From: Hyphomicrobium_A sp963776675
GTDB taxonomy: Bacteria; Pseudomonadota; Alphaproteobacteria; Rhizobiales; Hyphomicrobiaceae
Direction of reading: 5' to 3'
DNA: 64,000 bases
Assembly (NCBI GenBank): GCA_963776675.1
Contig: CAVZNR010000032.1
Span: forward strand, 1 to 64,000
Position 1 is the first letter of the stretch; each line of letters starts with the position of its first letter. A model generated the notes under the pieces. The model made no database searches. It was not told where the DNA came from and saw only the letters and a list, made by a program, of their open reading frames with translations. Below are positions 43,236-52,563 of the stretch, piece by piece. A program made the position numbers and the translations under genes.

Positions 43236-43685
43236 CTATTTGAACACGCAGCCATAGACCGCAGCTGAGTACCCTTTTACAATATTGGTTGGCCGGCCGC
43301 ACAACAGCGTAACTTTTTCGCCCGAATTGATTTTTATTGCAGCTTCCTCTTGAGAGCTATCCAAGTACGCCATGACTTTTTTGTATTGACCAATGCGCAG
43401 TTGAACTAACGGCCCCGACCCAAAATAACCGTTTCCAAAATTCTCGACGACGCCCACAAGAAGCAGCCCCTTTGCTTTCTCGACTTCACGACGGACCCTG
43501 AGCTCATTATTCCCGACGCGTTCAAGCAATTCAGCCGCCGTCATTTTTAGCGGCAGAGGTTCTGCTGGTTTAGGTGGGGACACGATCTTGGGAACGATCA
43601 GCTCGGCTTTGGTGCGCCTCGGACCGAGATACTTGTCCCACAATTGCGGGAGAACGCCTTTGGCCTGTCCCACTTTTTGTCCCAC
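43236..43685 (-). CDS. hypothetical protein with OB-fold (tRNA_anti-like) C-terminal region
   Basis: 149-aa soluble protein. The N-terminus is basic and Pro-containing. The C-terminal ~100 residues (AAELLERVGNNELRVRREVE, VVENFGNGYFGSGPLVQLR, KINSGEKVTLLCGRPTNIV) look like the small OB-fold tRNA_anti-like family often found on mobile DNA. Base composition here is more AT-rich than its neighbours, suggesting transfer. The start is uncertain because the frame stays open upstream. It lies next to tRNA-Ser. Confidence 0.55.
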   Translation of the reverse strand: MGQKVGQAKGVLPQLWDKYLGPRRTKAELIVPKIVSPPKPAEPLPLKMTAAELLERVGNNELRVRREVEKAKGLLLVGVVENFGNGYFGSGPLVQLRIGQYKKVMAYLDSSQEEAAIKINSGEKVTLLCGRPTNIVKGYSAAVYGCVFK

Positions 43686-43833
43686 TATTTTGATGCGCTG
43701 TAGTGAGCTTTGGCAAGCTGGCGTGAGCCGTTATGCACACCTGATGTGTGAGGCAACTGATTGGTTTGGCTGTTCTTATTTGCGCTTATGAGATCATCTG
43801 CGGCACTACGAGCATTCATGCGCTATCCGGCGC

Positions 43834-43923
43834 TGGCGGATGGGGTGGGATTCGAACCCACGGTGGGCTTGCACCCACGCCGGTTTTCAAGACCGGTGCC
43901 TTAAACCACTCGGCCACCCATCC
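43834..43923 (-). tRNA. tRNA-Ser (UGA)
   Basis: 90 nt including an encoded CCA. The acceptor arm GGATGGG (5' end at 43923) pairs with CCCATCC at the 3' end. The D-arm starts TGGCCGAGTGGTTTAAGGC. The anticodon loop is CTTGAAA with anticodon TGA. A long variable arm (GTGGGTGCAAGCCCAC) marks a class II tRNA, and the T-arm is GGGTTCGAATCCC. All support tRNA-Ser decoding UCA/UCG. Confidence 0.96.
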
Positions 43924-44022
43924 TTACGCGGCCACAGCCAGCGCGGCCGCCGCGGACCCTATATCCCTCCACCGATCCCCTCAAGTCGTTCGCTTTTTAC
44001 GCAATCCTAAGCCTGTTTTGTC

Positions 44023-45051
44023 ATGCTTCCCGCGTCCCGGCGGACCCAGTGCGCACTCAGGCTGGCGCCGGGCGCAAGCGTGGGCAGTGCGGGTATGCGT
44101 GTGCGTGGCGGGGATTTCACATCTGCGAGCGGTCTTGCGTGCGATGACGCCCGGGCGCCGTCGGCGCTTTGCCGTACAACTCTTGTCGCGCTTCTCCTCA
44201 TTCCGCTCGCCGCATGTGCGCAGGGCGGCTCCGACCCCGATCTCGGCGTGGCCGCCAGCCCGCGCCTGACCTCCAGCAATGCGGTCCCGAAGGGCGGGGG
44301 CGTCTACAAGGTTGGCAACCCCTACCAGGTCGCCGGGCGCTGGTACGTGCCGCGCGAGGTGGAGCACTACGATCAGTCGGGCACGGCCTCCTGGTACGGT
44401 TCCGCCTTCCATGGCCGGCGCACGGCCAACGGCGAGATCTACGACATGAATGCGCTGACGGCCGGGCACCCGACGCTGCCGTTGCCGTCCTATGCCTACG
44501 TCACCAACCTCGACAACGGGCGCACGATCCTGGTGCGCATCAACGATCGCGGTCCCTACGTCGCCAATCGTCTCATCGACCTGTCGCGCCGCTCCGCCGC
44601 CGAGCTCGGCTATAAGCAGCACGGTCTGGCGCGCGTGCGCGTGCGTTACGCGGGGCGCGCGCCGCTCGACGGCAACGATTTGGCCGAGCGCCGTCATCTG
44701 GCGCAGCAGCCGTGGTATCGTGGCAACGTCAACGTGGCGCAGGTCGAGACCTCCGACATCTCCACCGGCACCATTGCCGACCCGGCGACGACGGCAAGCT
44801 GGACCTTGGCGGCGTATCGCCAGCGTATGCTCGCCGCCTCGCGCGGCGCAGCGGAGCCGGCAGCACTGGGCGGGCCGGAGCGTGCCGCCGACATCGGACC
44901 CTTCGAATCGCGTGCGGAGGCGGAGCGCATGCGCCACGAGATGCAGGACCCCGGCGCGATCGTGATTGTGAGTGGCGCGCAAGAGTCCTATTTCGTTCGC
45001 CTCGGTGCTCGTGTAAGCAGCGGCGGCGCGCGCGCGGGGCTGCGGCCGTAG
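44023..45051 (+). CDS. rlpA: RlpA family septal ring lytic transglycosylase / lipoprotein
   Basis: ~342-aa outer-membrane lipoprotein. The lipobox is IPLAACAQ. The double-psi beta-barrel domain shows the RlpA signature GTASWYGSAFHGRRTANGE, YDMNALTAGHPTLPLPS and VRINDRGPYVANRLIDLSR. The C-terminal ~80 residues resemble a SPOR peptidoglycan-binding domain (IGPFESRAEAERMRHEM). The real start may be ATG 44095 or another codon closer to the signal peptide. It is upstream of a D,D-carboxypeptidase gene, as in many Hyphomicrobiales. Confidence 0.88.
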   Translation: MLPASRRTQCALRLAPGASVGSAGMRVRGGDFTSASGLACDDARAPSALCRTTLVALLLIPLAACAQGGSDPDLGVAASPRLTSSNAVPKGGGVYKVGNPYQVAGRWYVPREVEHYDQSGTASWYGSAFHGRRTANGEIYDMNALTAGHPTLPLPSYAYVTNLDNGRTILVRINDRGPYVANRLIDLSRRSAAELGYKQHGLARVRVRYAGRAPLDGNDLAERRHLAQQPWYRGNVNVAQVETSDISTGTIADPATTASWTLAAYRQRMLAASRGAAEPAALGGPERAADIGPFESRAEAERMRHEMQDPGAIVIVSGAQESYFVRLGARVSSGGARAGLRP

Positions 45052-45123
45052 TGGACAGCACGTAGGGCTACGCCGTTGACACCGGCGCCCGCCTGATCTG
45101 ATGATGGCAGCAACCATCACAAG

Positions 45124-46347
45124 GTGTGGACACAAGCTGTGAAGACGACGCTGTCGTTTCCCGCTAAGCATCTCATCGTAAAGCGATTCCTGCGCTTTCT
45201 TGGCGTCGGGCTCGCTACCTTGGCGCTGACCTCGGCAGGCTACGCCGACGCCAACAGCGGCAATTTCGGCACGCGCGCCAAGGCCGCCTTCCTGCTGGAC
45301 GCCGACACCGGCGCCATTCTCTACCAGCACAACGCCGACGAGCAGCTGCCCCCGGCCAGCATTACCAAGCTGATGACGGCCGAGCTCGTCTTCCAGGCGA
45401 TCAAGGACAACCGCCTCAAGCTCGACGACCAGCTGACCATGAGCGTGCACGCCTGGCGCACGGGCGGCGCGCCCTCGCGCACCTCCTCGATGTTCGTGCC
45501 GGTCAACACCACCGCCTCGGTCGACGATCTGCTGCGCGGCATGATCATCCAGTCCGGCAACGACGCAGCGATCGCGTTTGCGGAGGGCATGGCCGGCACC
45601 GAGGAGGCGTTCGCCAAGCGCATGAATGCCGAGGCCCAGCGCATCGGGCTCAGCAAGTCGCACTTTATGAATCCGTCGGGTCTGTACGATCCCGAGCACC
45701 TGATGACGGCGCGCGACATCGCGATGCTCACCGACTACATCATCAAGAACCACCCCCAGTTCTACAAGATCTTCTCGCAGCCGATGTTCGAGTACCGTCG
45801 CTTCAAGTTCCGCAACCGCAATCCGTTGCTGTTCATGGATATCGGTGCCGACGGCGTCAAAACCGGCATGGTGAAGGAATCGGGCTACAATCTCGTCGGC
45901 TCGGCCGTGCAGGACGGTAAGCGGCTCATCGGCGTGGTGCTGGGGCTTCCCACCAAAAAGGACGCGGCATCGGAGGCGCGCCGGCTGCTCGAGTGGGGCT
46001 TCCACAGCTTCGCGCCCTTCAAGCTGTTCGACGCCGGCGAGACGGTCGGCATGGCGCGCGTGTGGGGCGGGGAAAGCTTCTACGTGCCGCTCACCGGCAA
46101 GGGTCCCGTCACCGTCATTCTGCCGCGCGTGCCCGTCAACCCGCGTTTGCGGGCCGAGATCACCTACGACGGCCCCCTGAAGCCGCCGATCAAGAAGGGC
46201 GATCGGGTGGCGACCCTGCGCGTCACGAGCCAGACCAATTCCGTCAACGAGGTGCCGCTCTACGCGGCCGAGGATGTGGAGCCGGGCGGGCTGGTGCGCC
46301 GCGGCCTCGACTCGCTGGCGCATCTGGCCTTTGGCTGGGTGCTCTAG
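45124..46347 (+). CDS. dacC: D-alanyl-D-alanine carboxypeptidase (PBP5/6 family)
   Basis: 407-aa periplasmic peptidoglycan D,D-carboxypeptidase. A signal peptide ends near TSAGYADA. The catalytic triads are SITK (SxxK), SGN in IIQSGNDAAIA and KTG in GVKTGMVKESGYN. A C-terminal beta-rich domain and an amphipathic end (LDSLAHLAFGWVL) suit membrane attachment. The start shown is GTG 45124; the internal V of IVKRFLRF could also be used. Confidence 0.92.
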   Translation: MWTQAVKTTLSFPAKHLIVKRFLRFLGVGLATLALTSAGYADANSGNFGTRAKAAFLLDADTGAILYQHNADEQLPPASITKLMTAELVFQAIKDNRLKLDDQLTMSVHAWRTGGAPSRTSSMFVPVNTTASVDDLLRGMIIQSGNDAAIAFAEGMAGTEEAFAKRMNAEAQRIGLSKSHFMNPSGLYDPEHLMTARDIAMLTDYIIKNHPQFYKIFSQPMFEYRRFKFRNRNPLLFMDIGADGVKTGMVKESGYNLVGSAVQDGKRLIGVVLGLPTKKDAASEARRLLEWGFHSFAPFKLFDAGETVGMARVWGGESFYVPLTGKGPVTVILPRVPVNPRLRAEITYDGPLKPPIKKGDRVATLRVTSQTNSVNEVPLYAAEDVEPGGLVRRGLDSLAHLAFGWVL

Positions 46348-46430
46348 CCCGTCCCGTGGTGCCATGATACGCACGCTGTGAGCCGGCCGTCGCCCGTGGC
46401 GGCGGCACCCAGGGCAACCAGAAGAGCGGC

Positions 46431-47087
46431 ATGGCGGCGGGCAAGTTCATCACCTTCGAAGGCGGCGAGGGCTCGGGCAAGTCGACCCAGGCCCAGCGCC
46501 TCGCCGAGCGCCTTGCCGCGCGCGGCATCGAGACGATCGTGACGCGCGAGCCCGGCGGCTCGCCTTTCTCCGAGGCCCTGCGCACGCTCATCCTCGATCC
46601 CGACACGCCGCCGCATTCGGCGCTGTCGGAGGCGCTGCTGTTTTTCGCGGCGCGCGCCGATCACCTGGAAAAGACCATCCGGCCCGCGCTCAACGCTGGG
46701 CGCTGGGTCATCTGCGACCGCTTCTCCAATTCGACGCGCGTCTATCAGAGCGAGGCGGGCGGCCTTCCCGGCGAGATATTCGACGCGCTCGAGGAGATGG
46801 TCGTGGCGCCCACGACCCCCGATCTCACGCTGATCCTCGATCTGCCGGCCGAGCTGGGTCTGGGCCGCGCCCACGACCGGCGCCTCAGCGCCGCGAGCGA
46901 GGGACCCGCGGATGCGTACGAGAAGCGCGACCTGACCTATCACTGGAAGCTGCGCGAGGCGTTCGCCGCAATTGCCCGCGCCGAGCCCGACCGCTGCGTG
47001 CTCGTCGATGGCGCGGTGGAGGCAGCGGCCGTAGCGGATGCCGTCTGGCGCGCCGTCGAGACGCGGCTCCTCGCCGAGGCACGCTGA
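46431..47087 (+). CDS. tmk: thymidylate kinase
   Basis: 218-aa dTMP kinase that phosphorylates dTMP to dTDP for DNA synthesis. The P-loop is FEGGEGSGKSTQ, the DR(Y/F) motif region is VICDRFSNSTRVYQ, and the LID segment follows HDRRLSAASEGPADAYEKR. Its stop codon overlaps the ATG of holB (ATGA-type), so the two are coupled. Confidence 0.95.
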   Translation: MAAGKFITFEGGEGSGKSTQAQRLAERLAARGIETIVTREPGGSPFSEALRTLILDPDTPPHSALSEALLFFAARADHLEKTIRPALNAGRWVICDRFSNSTRVYQSEAGGLPGEIFDALEEMVVAPTTPDLTLILDLPAELGLGRAHDRRLSAASEGPADAYEKRDLTYHWKLREAFAAIARAEPDRCVLVDGAVEAAAVADAVWRAVETRLLAEAR

Positions 47088-48214
47088 TGGCCCGCGCGCC
47101 CGCCGCCGCCGTCATGGAGGAGCGGCCCGAGGCCGACCGCCTGGAAGGATTCCCGCATCCGCGCGCGACAGCCAAGCTCTTCGGGCACGAGCCGGCCGAG
47201 CGCGCGCTCGCCGAGGCGCTCGCCTCGGGGCGCATGCACCATGCCTGGCTGCTCGCCGGCCCGCCCGGCATCGGCAAGGCGACGCTCGCCTATCGCTTCG
47301 CGCGTGCCGCGCTCGCCGATCCTGTCGAGCGCAGCACCACCGACCTGACGGTGCCGGACGACTCACGCGCCGCCCGTCAGGTGCGCGCGCTGTCCCACCC
47401 GGGCCTGCTCGTCATCCGCCGTCCGTGGGACGACAAGGCCAAGCGCTTTGCCACCACCATTCCCGTCGACGAGGTGCGCAAGCTTCGCTCTTTCCTCAGC
47501 CACAGCGCGGCGGAAGCCGCCTGGCGCGTCGTCGTCGTCGACGATGCCAACGAGCTCAACGTCAACGCGGCCAACGCGCTGTTGAAATCGCTGGAGGAGC
47601 CGCCGGCGCGCACGGTGTTTCTGCTGGTGGCACCGGCGCCCGGCCGTCTGCTGCCGACGATCCGCTCGCGCTGCCGCACGCTGCATCTGGCGCCGCTCGA
47701 AGGTGCGACCTTGCGTGCCGCAGCAACCCAGGCGCTCGCCGCTGCGGACGTGGATGCGCCGGCCGAGGCCGATTGGCCCAAGCTCGAGCGCCTCGCGGAA
47801 GGCAGCGTCGGCCGTCTGCTCGGGCTGTGGCACGCCGGCGGCCTCGATCTCTACGACCGCATCGCCGCGCTCACGACAGCGCTGCCGCGCGTCGACTGGC
47901 GCGCCGCGCACGCGCTTTCCGACGAGCTGCAGCCTGCCGCCGCACAACCGCGGTTCGAGCTGTTTTTCGAGCTGCTCCTGACCGAGCTGGCCCGCCTCAT
48001 TCGCGCCCAGGCGGCGGGGGAAGGGCCCCCGGAGGAGCGCGAGCGCGCCCGCCGCCTCATCGGCGAGGAGCGACTTGCCTCGTTTGCCGGCCTGTGGGAA
48101 AGAATTGGCCGCAACAAGGCCGAGACCCTGGCACTCAATCTCGATCGCAAGTCGCTCGTGCTGGAGACGATCGGTGCACTGGCGGCGGCCGCCGAGGTCC
48201 GCAAGCCCGCCTAG
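47087..48214 (+). CDS. holB: DNA polymerase III subunit delta'
   Basis: 375-aa clamp-loader subunit of the AAA+ type. The P-loop-like motif is AGPPGIGKATLAYRF, the sensor region is WRVVVVDDANELNVNAANALLKSLEEPPA, and LLPTIRSRCRTLHL matches the SRC motif. It overlaps tmk by 1 nt and precedes metG. This is the standard tmk-holB-metG-tatD order. Confidence 0.93.
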   Translation: MARAPAAAVMEERPEADRLEGFPHPRATAKLFGHEPAERALAEALASGRMHHAWLLAGPPGIGKATLAYRFARAALADPVERSTTDLTVPDDSRAARQVRALSHPGLLVIRRPWDDKAKRFATTIPVDEVRKLRSFLSHSAAEAAWRVVVVDDANELNVNAANALLKSLEEPPARTVFLLVAPAPGRLLPTIRSRCRTLHLAPLEGATLRAAATQALAAADVDAPAEADWPKLERLAEGSVGRLLGLWHAGGLDLYDRIAALTTALPRVDWRAAHALSDELQPAAAQPRFELFFELLLTELARLIRAQAAGEGPPEERERARRLIGEERLASFAGLWERIGRNKAETLALNLDRKSLVLETIGALAAAAEVRKPA

Positions 48215-48365
48215 TCAATGCTCGCCTGGAGAGAGGCCAAGAGATGCGCAGGTTGAAAGAGAACGCGAGCCAGCGCCTCGTCCGAATGTGATCCGGACGG
48301 CGATCGACGTCGCCGCGCGACCCCCTGCCAAACTGCAATTCTCTCAGCACGAGGACACCGGTCCC

Positions 48366-50033
48366 ATGAGCGGGCGCCCGAAGTTCTACATCACCACGGC
48401 CATTTCCTACCCCAACGGCGTGCCGCACATCGGTCATGCCTACGAGGCGATCGCGACCGACACCATCGCGCGCTTCGAGCGGCTCGACGGCAAGGACGTC
48501 TATTTCCTCACCGGCACCGACGAGCACGGCCTCAAGATGAAGCAGACGGCGGTCAAGGAGGGCATGACCCCGCGCGAGCTCGCCGACCGCAACGCCAAAC
48601 GCTTCCGCGAGATGGCCGGCGTCCTGGGCCTGTCCAACGACGACTTCATCCGCACCACCGAGGAGCGCCACTACCGTGCATCGGAGGAGATCTGGCGGCG
48701 TATGGAGAAGGCCGGCGACATTTTCCTCAAGAACTACGGCGGCTGGTACTCGGTGCGCGACGAGGCGTTCTACGCCGAGAGCGAGACCGTTGTCGGCCCC
48801 GATCATGTGCGCCGCGGCCCGCAAGGCACGCCGGTGGAGTGGACGGAGGAGGAGACCTACTTCTTCCGCCTCTCGGCGTACGAGGACAAGCTCTTGCGCC
48901 ATTACGAGGCAAACCCCGACTTCATCCTGCCGCCGGAGCGCCGGAACGAGGTCGTGAGCTTCGTCAAAGGCGGCCTTGAGGATCTTTCCATCTCGCGCAC
49001 GACGCTCGACTGGGGCATTCCCGTCCCCGAGCCCAAGCGCGAGGACGGCAAGAATGCGCCTCAGCACGTCATGTACGTGTGGGTCGATGCCCTGACGAAC
49101 TACATCACCGGCGTCGGGTTTCCCGATGAGAAGTCGCCGCTCTGGCATTATTGGCCGGCCGACGTGCACGTCATCGGCAAGGACATCCTGCGCTTTCACG
49201 CGGTCTACTGGCCGGCCTTCCTGATGTCGGCGGGATTGCCGCTGCCCGCGCGCGTGTTCAGCCACGGCTTCGTCTTGAGCAAAGGCGAGAAGATGTCGAA
49301 GTCGGTCGGCAACGTCGTCGATCCCTTCGACCTCGTGCACGCCTATGGGCTGGATCCCGTGCGCTACTTCTTCCTGCGCGAGGTGAACTTCGGCCAGGAC
49401 GGCAACTACAGCCCCGAGGCGATCGCCAACCGCATCAATGCCGATCTGGCCAACGACCTCGGCAACCTGGCCCAGCGCTCGCTGTCGATGATCGCCAAGA
49501 ACTGCGACGGTAAGGTGCCCGAGCCCGGCGCCTTCACGGCCGAGGACGAGGCCATTCTCGCCGCCGCCGACGCCATGCACGCGCGGGCGCGCGAGGCCAT
49601 GGACCGGCAGGCCATCACCAAATACCTCGACGCGGTGTGGGCGGTCGTGTCGGAGGCCAACCGCTATTTCGCCGGCGAGGAGCCGTGGGCGAAAAAGAAG
49701 ACCGACGTCAAGCGCATGGAGACCATTCTCTATGTGACGGCGGAGGTCGTGCGCCAGGTTGCCGTGCTCGCCGCGGCCGTGATGCCGCACTCGGCTGATA
49801 AGCTCTTAGGGCTTCTGGGGCAGGCTGAGGATAGGCGCTCGTTCGCCGCGCTCGGACCGGGTGGGCGGCTCGTGCCGGGCGCCTTTCTGCCCGAGCCGCA
49901 GGGCGTGTTTCCGCGCTACGTCGATCCCGAGGCGGAGGCGCAGCAGGCCGCAGCGAAGGGTCAGCAGAAAGGCAAGGACAAGCCGCAGACCCCGTCGAAG
50001 GCAAAGCCACAGAAGAAGAAGTCCACCTCATGA
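48366..50033 (+). CDS. metG: methionine--tRNA ligase
   Basis: 555-aa class I aminoacyl-tRNA synthetase. The HIGH motif is in NGVPHIGHAYEA and the KMSKS motif in KGEKMSKSVGNVVDP. The connective region lacks the zinc Cys cluster, so it is the zinc-free type. The C-terminus is a short Lys-rich tail (KGKDKPQTPSKAKPQKKKS) without the dimerisation EMAP domain. ATG 48366 gives the family start. Its stop overlaps the start of tatD. Confidence 0.95.
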   Translation: MSGRPKFYITTAISYPNGVPHIGHAYEAIATDTIARFERLDGKDVYFLTGTDEHGLKMKQTAVKEGMTPRELADRNAKRFREMAGVLGLSNDDFIRTTEERHYRASEEIWRRMEKAGDIFLKNYGGWYSVRDEAFYAESETVVGPDHVRRGPQGTPVEWTEEETYFFRLSAYEDKLLRHYEANPDFILPPERRNEVVSFVKGGLEDLSISRTTLDWGIPVPEPKREDGKNAPQHVMYVWVDALTNYITGVGFPDEKSPLWHYWPADVHVIGKDILRFHAVYWPAFLMSAGLPLPARVFSHGFVLSKGEKMSKSVGNVVDPFDLVHAYGLDPVRYFFLREVNFGQDGNYSPEAIANRINADLANDLGNLAQRSLSMIAKNCDGKVPEPGAFTAEDEAILAAADAMHARAREAMDRQAITKYLDAVWAVVSEANRYFAGEEPWAKKKTDVKRMETILYVTAEVVRQVAVLAAAVMPHSADKLLGLLGQAEDRRSFAALGPGGRLVPGAFLPEPQGVFPRYVDPEAEAQQAAAKGQQKGKDKPQTPSKAKPQKKKSTS

Positions 50034-50837
50034 TGCTCGTCGACCATCACTGCCACCTCGATTTCCCGCAGCTCGCCGAGGACCGCGCCGGTCTTCTGGC
50101 GCGCGCGCGGGGGGCCGGCGTCGGCGTGATGGTCACCATCTCGACGCGCATCAAGAACCTGCCCGAGCTGCTCGCGATCGCCGAGGCCAACGACAACGTC
50201 TACTGCTCGGTGGGCACGCACCCGCACAACGCGCACGAGGAGCTCGACATTTCCGCTCGAGGAGATCGTGCGTCTGTCGGAGCACCCGAAAGTGGTCGCC
50301 ATCGGCGAGGCGGGGCTCGACTACTATTACAAGCACTCCACGCCCGAGGCGCAGGCCGAAGGCTTCCGCCGCCACATTGCAGCGGCACGGCAGACCGGTC
50401 TGCCGCTCGAGATCCACACGCGCGACGCCGACGCCGACACCGCCGCGATCCTGGAGGAGGAGCATGCCAAGGGCCCGTTCCCGGCGATCCTGCACTGCTA
50501 CACCGGGGGGCCGGATCTCGCTGCACGCGCCCTGGCGCTCGGCCTCTACGTGTCTTTCACCGGCGTCGTGACGTTCAAGAAGTCGGACGCCTTGCGCGAG
50601 ATCGCCGCGTCCGTGCCGCTCGACCGCCTGCTGGTCGAAACGGATGCGCCGTTCCTGGCGCCCGAGCCCTATCGCGGCAAGACCAATGAGCCGTCCTACG
50701 TCGTGTACACGGCCAAGACGCTGGCCAGGGTGAAGGGCATCTCGGAGGAGGAGCTGGCCGCCGCGACCACGGAGAACTTTTTCCGTCTGTTCGGCAAGGT
50801 TCCCCGCCCCAAGGCCGAAGGTACCGCCGCCGCATGA
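50030..50837 (+). pseudogene. tatD: TatD family hydrolase, interrupted by one frameshift
   Basis: TatD metal-dependent DNase/deoxyribonuclease-like hydrolase, ~268 aa if restored. The first frame has VDHHCHLDFPQLAED (metal-binding HxH) and CSVGTHPHNAHEELDI. The second frame has EHPKVVAIGEAGLDYYYKH, AILHCYTGG and LLVETDAPFLAPEPYRGK. The shift is one extra T in TTT at 50250-50252; removing it joins the two halves as expected for the family. It overlaps metG upstream and the MBL gene downstream by 4 nt, an intact operon arrangement that favours a sequencing error over gene death. Confidence 0.88.
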
Positions 50838-51628
50838 GCTTTCGCGCCACGATCCTCGGCTGCGGCTCCTCCGGCGGCGTGCCGCGCATCGGCACCATGT
50901 GGGGCGCGTGCGACGGGACCAACCCCAAGAACCGGCGCCGCCGCTGCAGCCTGCTGGTCGAGCGCCTTGGGCCCGAGCGGCACACCACCGTGCTCGTCGA
51001 CAGCTCGCCCGACTTGCGCGAGCAGCTCTTGTCCGTGCGCGCCGAAGCGCTCGACGCGGTGCTCTACACCCACGATCACGCCGACCACACGCACGGCATC
51101 GACGACTTGCGCATGGTCGCCTACGCCATGAAGCGGCGCCTCGACGTGTGGGCCGATACGCCGACGCTCGCGAGCCTGGAGGAGCGCTTCCGCTACTGCT
51201 TCAAGGAGCTGCCGGGATCCAACTACCCGCCCATCCTGCGCGCGCACACCATCGAGCCCGGGAAGCGGGTCTGCGTCGAAGGGCCGACGGGGGTGATCGA
51301 GGCGCTGGCGGTCCCGCAGGAGCACGGCGACATCGGCACGCTCGGCTTCCGCTTCGGCGGGCTCGCCTATTCCCCCGACATCAGCGGGCTTCCCGTCACG
51401 TCGGTGCCGCTGCTGGAAGGCCTCGACGTGTGGATCATCGATGCCTTGCGCTTCAACCCGCACCCGAGCCACTTCTCGGTCAAGCAGGCGCTGCAATGGA
51501 TCGAGCGGCTGCGCCCGAAGCGCGCCATCCTCACGCACATGACCGCCGACCTCGACTACGAGGCGCTGAAGCGCGATCTGCCGGCCGGCGTCGAGCCCGC
51601 CTACGACGACATGGTCGTGGCGTTCTAA
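50834..51628 (+). CDS. MBL-fold metallo-hydrolase (PhnP-like)
   Basis: 264-aa metallo-beta-lactamase-fold hydrolase. The metal motif is YTHDHADHTHGIDD (HxHxDH), with further ligands in QEHGD, YSPDIS and TH near LTHMTADL. The N-terminal LGCGSSGGVPRIG and the NRRRRCSLLVE segment match the PhnP/YcbX-like phosphodiesterase group, often encoded after tatD. The substrate is unknown. Start overlaps tatD stop (ATGA). Confidence 0.9.
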   Translation: MSFRATILGCGSSGGVPRIGTMWGACDGTNPKNRRRRCSLLVERLGPERHTTVLVDSSPDLREQLLSVRAEALDAVLYTHDHADHTHGIDDLRMVAYAMKRRLDVWADTPTLASLEERFRYCFKELPGSNYPPILRAHTIEPGKRVCVEGPTGVIEALAVPQEHGDIGTLGFRFGGLAYSPDISGLPVTSVPLLEGLDVWIIDALRFNPHPSHFSVKQALQWIERLRPKRAILTHMTADLDYEALKRDLPAGVEPAYDDMVVAF

Positions 51629-52429
51629 GTCGGGGTCTGGCCTTCCGGGTCCTGACAGCTTGGGTCGCGTGCCATTGTCAGCCGGCTCTTCCGCTGCGCG
51701 CGTTTTCACCCACTCGCGGAAATTGACGGTGTCACCGTTGAGGTCGCACTGGGGCGATAGCAGCTCCAAAAACAGCGGCACGATATCCTGCGGTGTCGGC
51801 AAGCTCTCGGGGTCCTCGCCGGGAAAGGCCTTGGCGCGCATCTGCGTGCGCACGCCGCCGGGATCGATGAGGTTGGCGCGGACGGTCGTTTCGGCCAGCT
51901 CGTGCGCGTAGGTCTTGACCAGCGCCTCGAGTCCCGCCTTCGACACGGCGTAGGGACCCCAGTAGGCGTACTTGCCACTCGCCCGCCCGGTGGAGGTGGC
52001 GAACACCGCGCGACCGGCCTCGGCGCGCTTTAAAAGCGGGTCGAGCGTGCGGATCAGCCGCCAGTTGGCCGACAGATTGATGTCGATGACGGCCTCCCAG
52101 GCATCCTCCGTCACGTGATGGAGCGGCGACAGCGGGCCCAGTATGCCCGCGCACGCGACGAGAATGTCGAGCTTGCCCCAGCGCTGAAACAGCGTCGGTC
52201 CGATCTGGTCGATCTTGTCGCCGCTGCGCAGATCGAGCGGAAGCAGGGTGGCCTTGCCGCCGGCGGTGCGGATCTCGTCGTCGAGCTCTTCCAGCCCCCC
52301 GACCGTCCGCGCCGTGATCACCACGTGCGCACCCTCTTTGGCCAGGGCCAGCGCCACGGCGCGGCCGATGCCACGCGAGGCACCCGTGACGAAGGCGAGG
52401 CGGTCCTTGAGCGGTTTCTTGGTCTTCAT
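51625..52429 (-). CDS. SDR-family NAD(P)-dependent oxidoreductase, C-terminal frame uncertain
   Basis: Short-chain dehydrogenase, ~265 aa. The Rossmann motif is VTGASRGIGRAVALAL, the NAG equivalent is VACAGILGP, and the catalytic Tyr/Lys are in YWGPYAVSKAGLEAL. As given, the frame misses its stop and reads on to 50696, antisense to the MBL gene. With one base fewer in the CCC run near 51647-51649, it would end at TAG 51625-51627, exactly against the MBL stop. That end is adopted here. Start ATG 52429 is preferred; GTG 52438 is possible. Confidence 0.8.
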
Positions 52430-52563
52430 GGGTCTCACAGGAGCACGCCGACAGGCTACTCCTATGAGTGCTAGCCGTCAGCCCCGACCGAGGCAAGCCC
52501 AAGCGCCCGTCCTGGTTTCCAGGACGACCTAGACCTTTGGCTAACGAGAGAAAACCGGCTGTC

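Noticed and set aside
43981..46374. 797-aa minus-strand open frame across rlpA and the carboxypeptidase gene
   Set aside because: Antisense shadow of two well-supported genes, with no recognisable motif.
48135..49790. 551-aa minus-strand open frame over metG
   Set aside because: Antisense shadow; metG is unambiguous.
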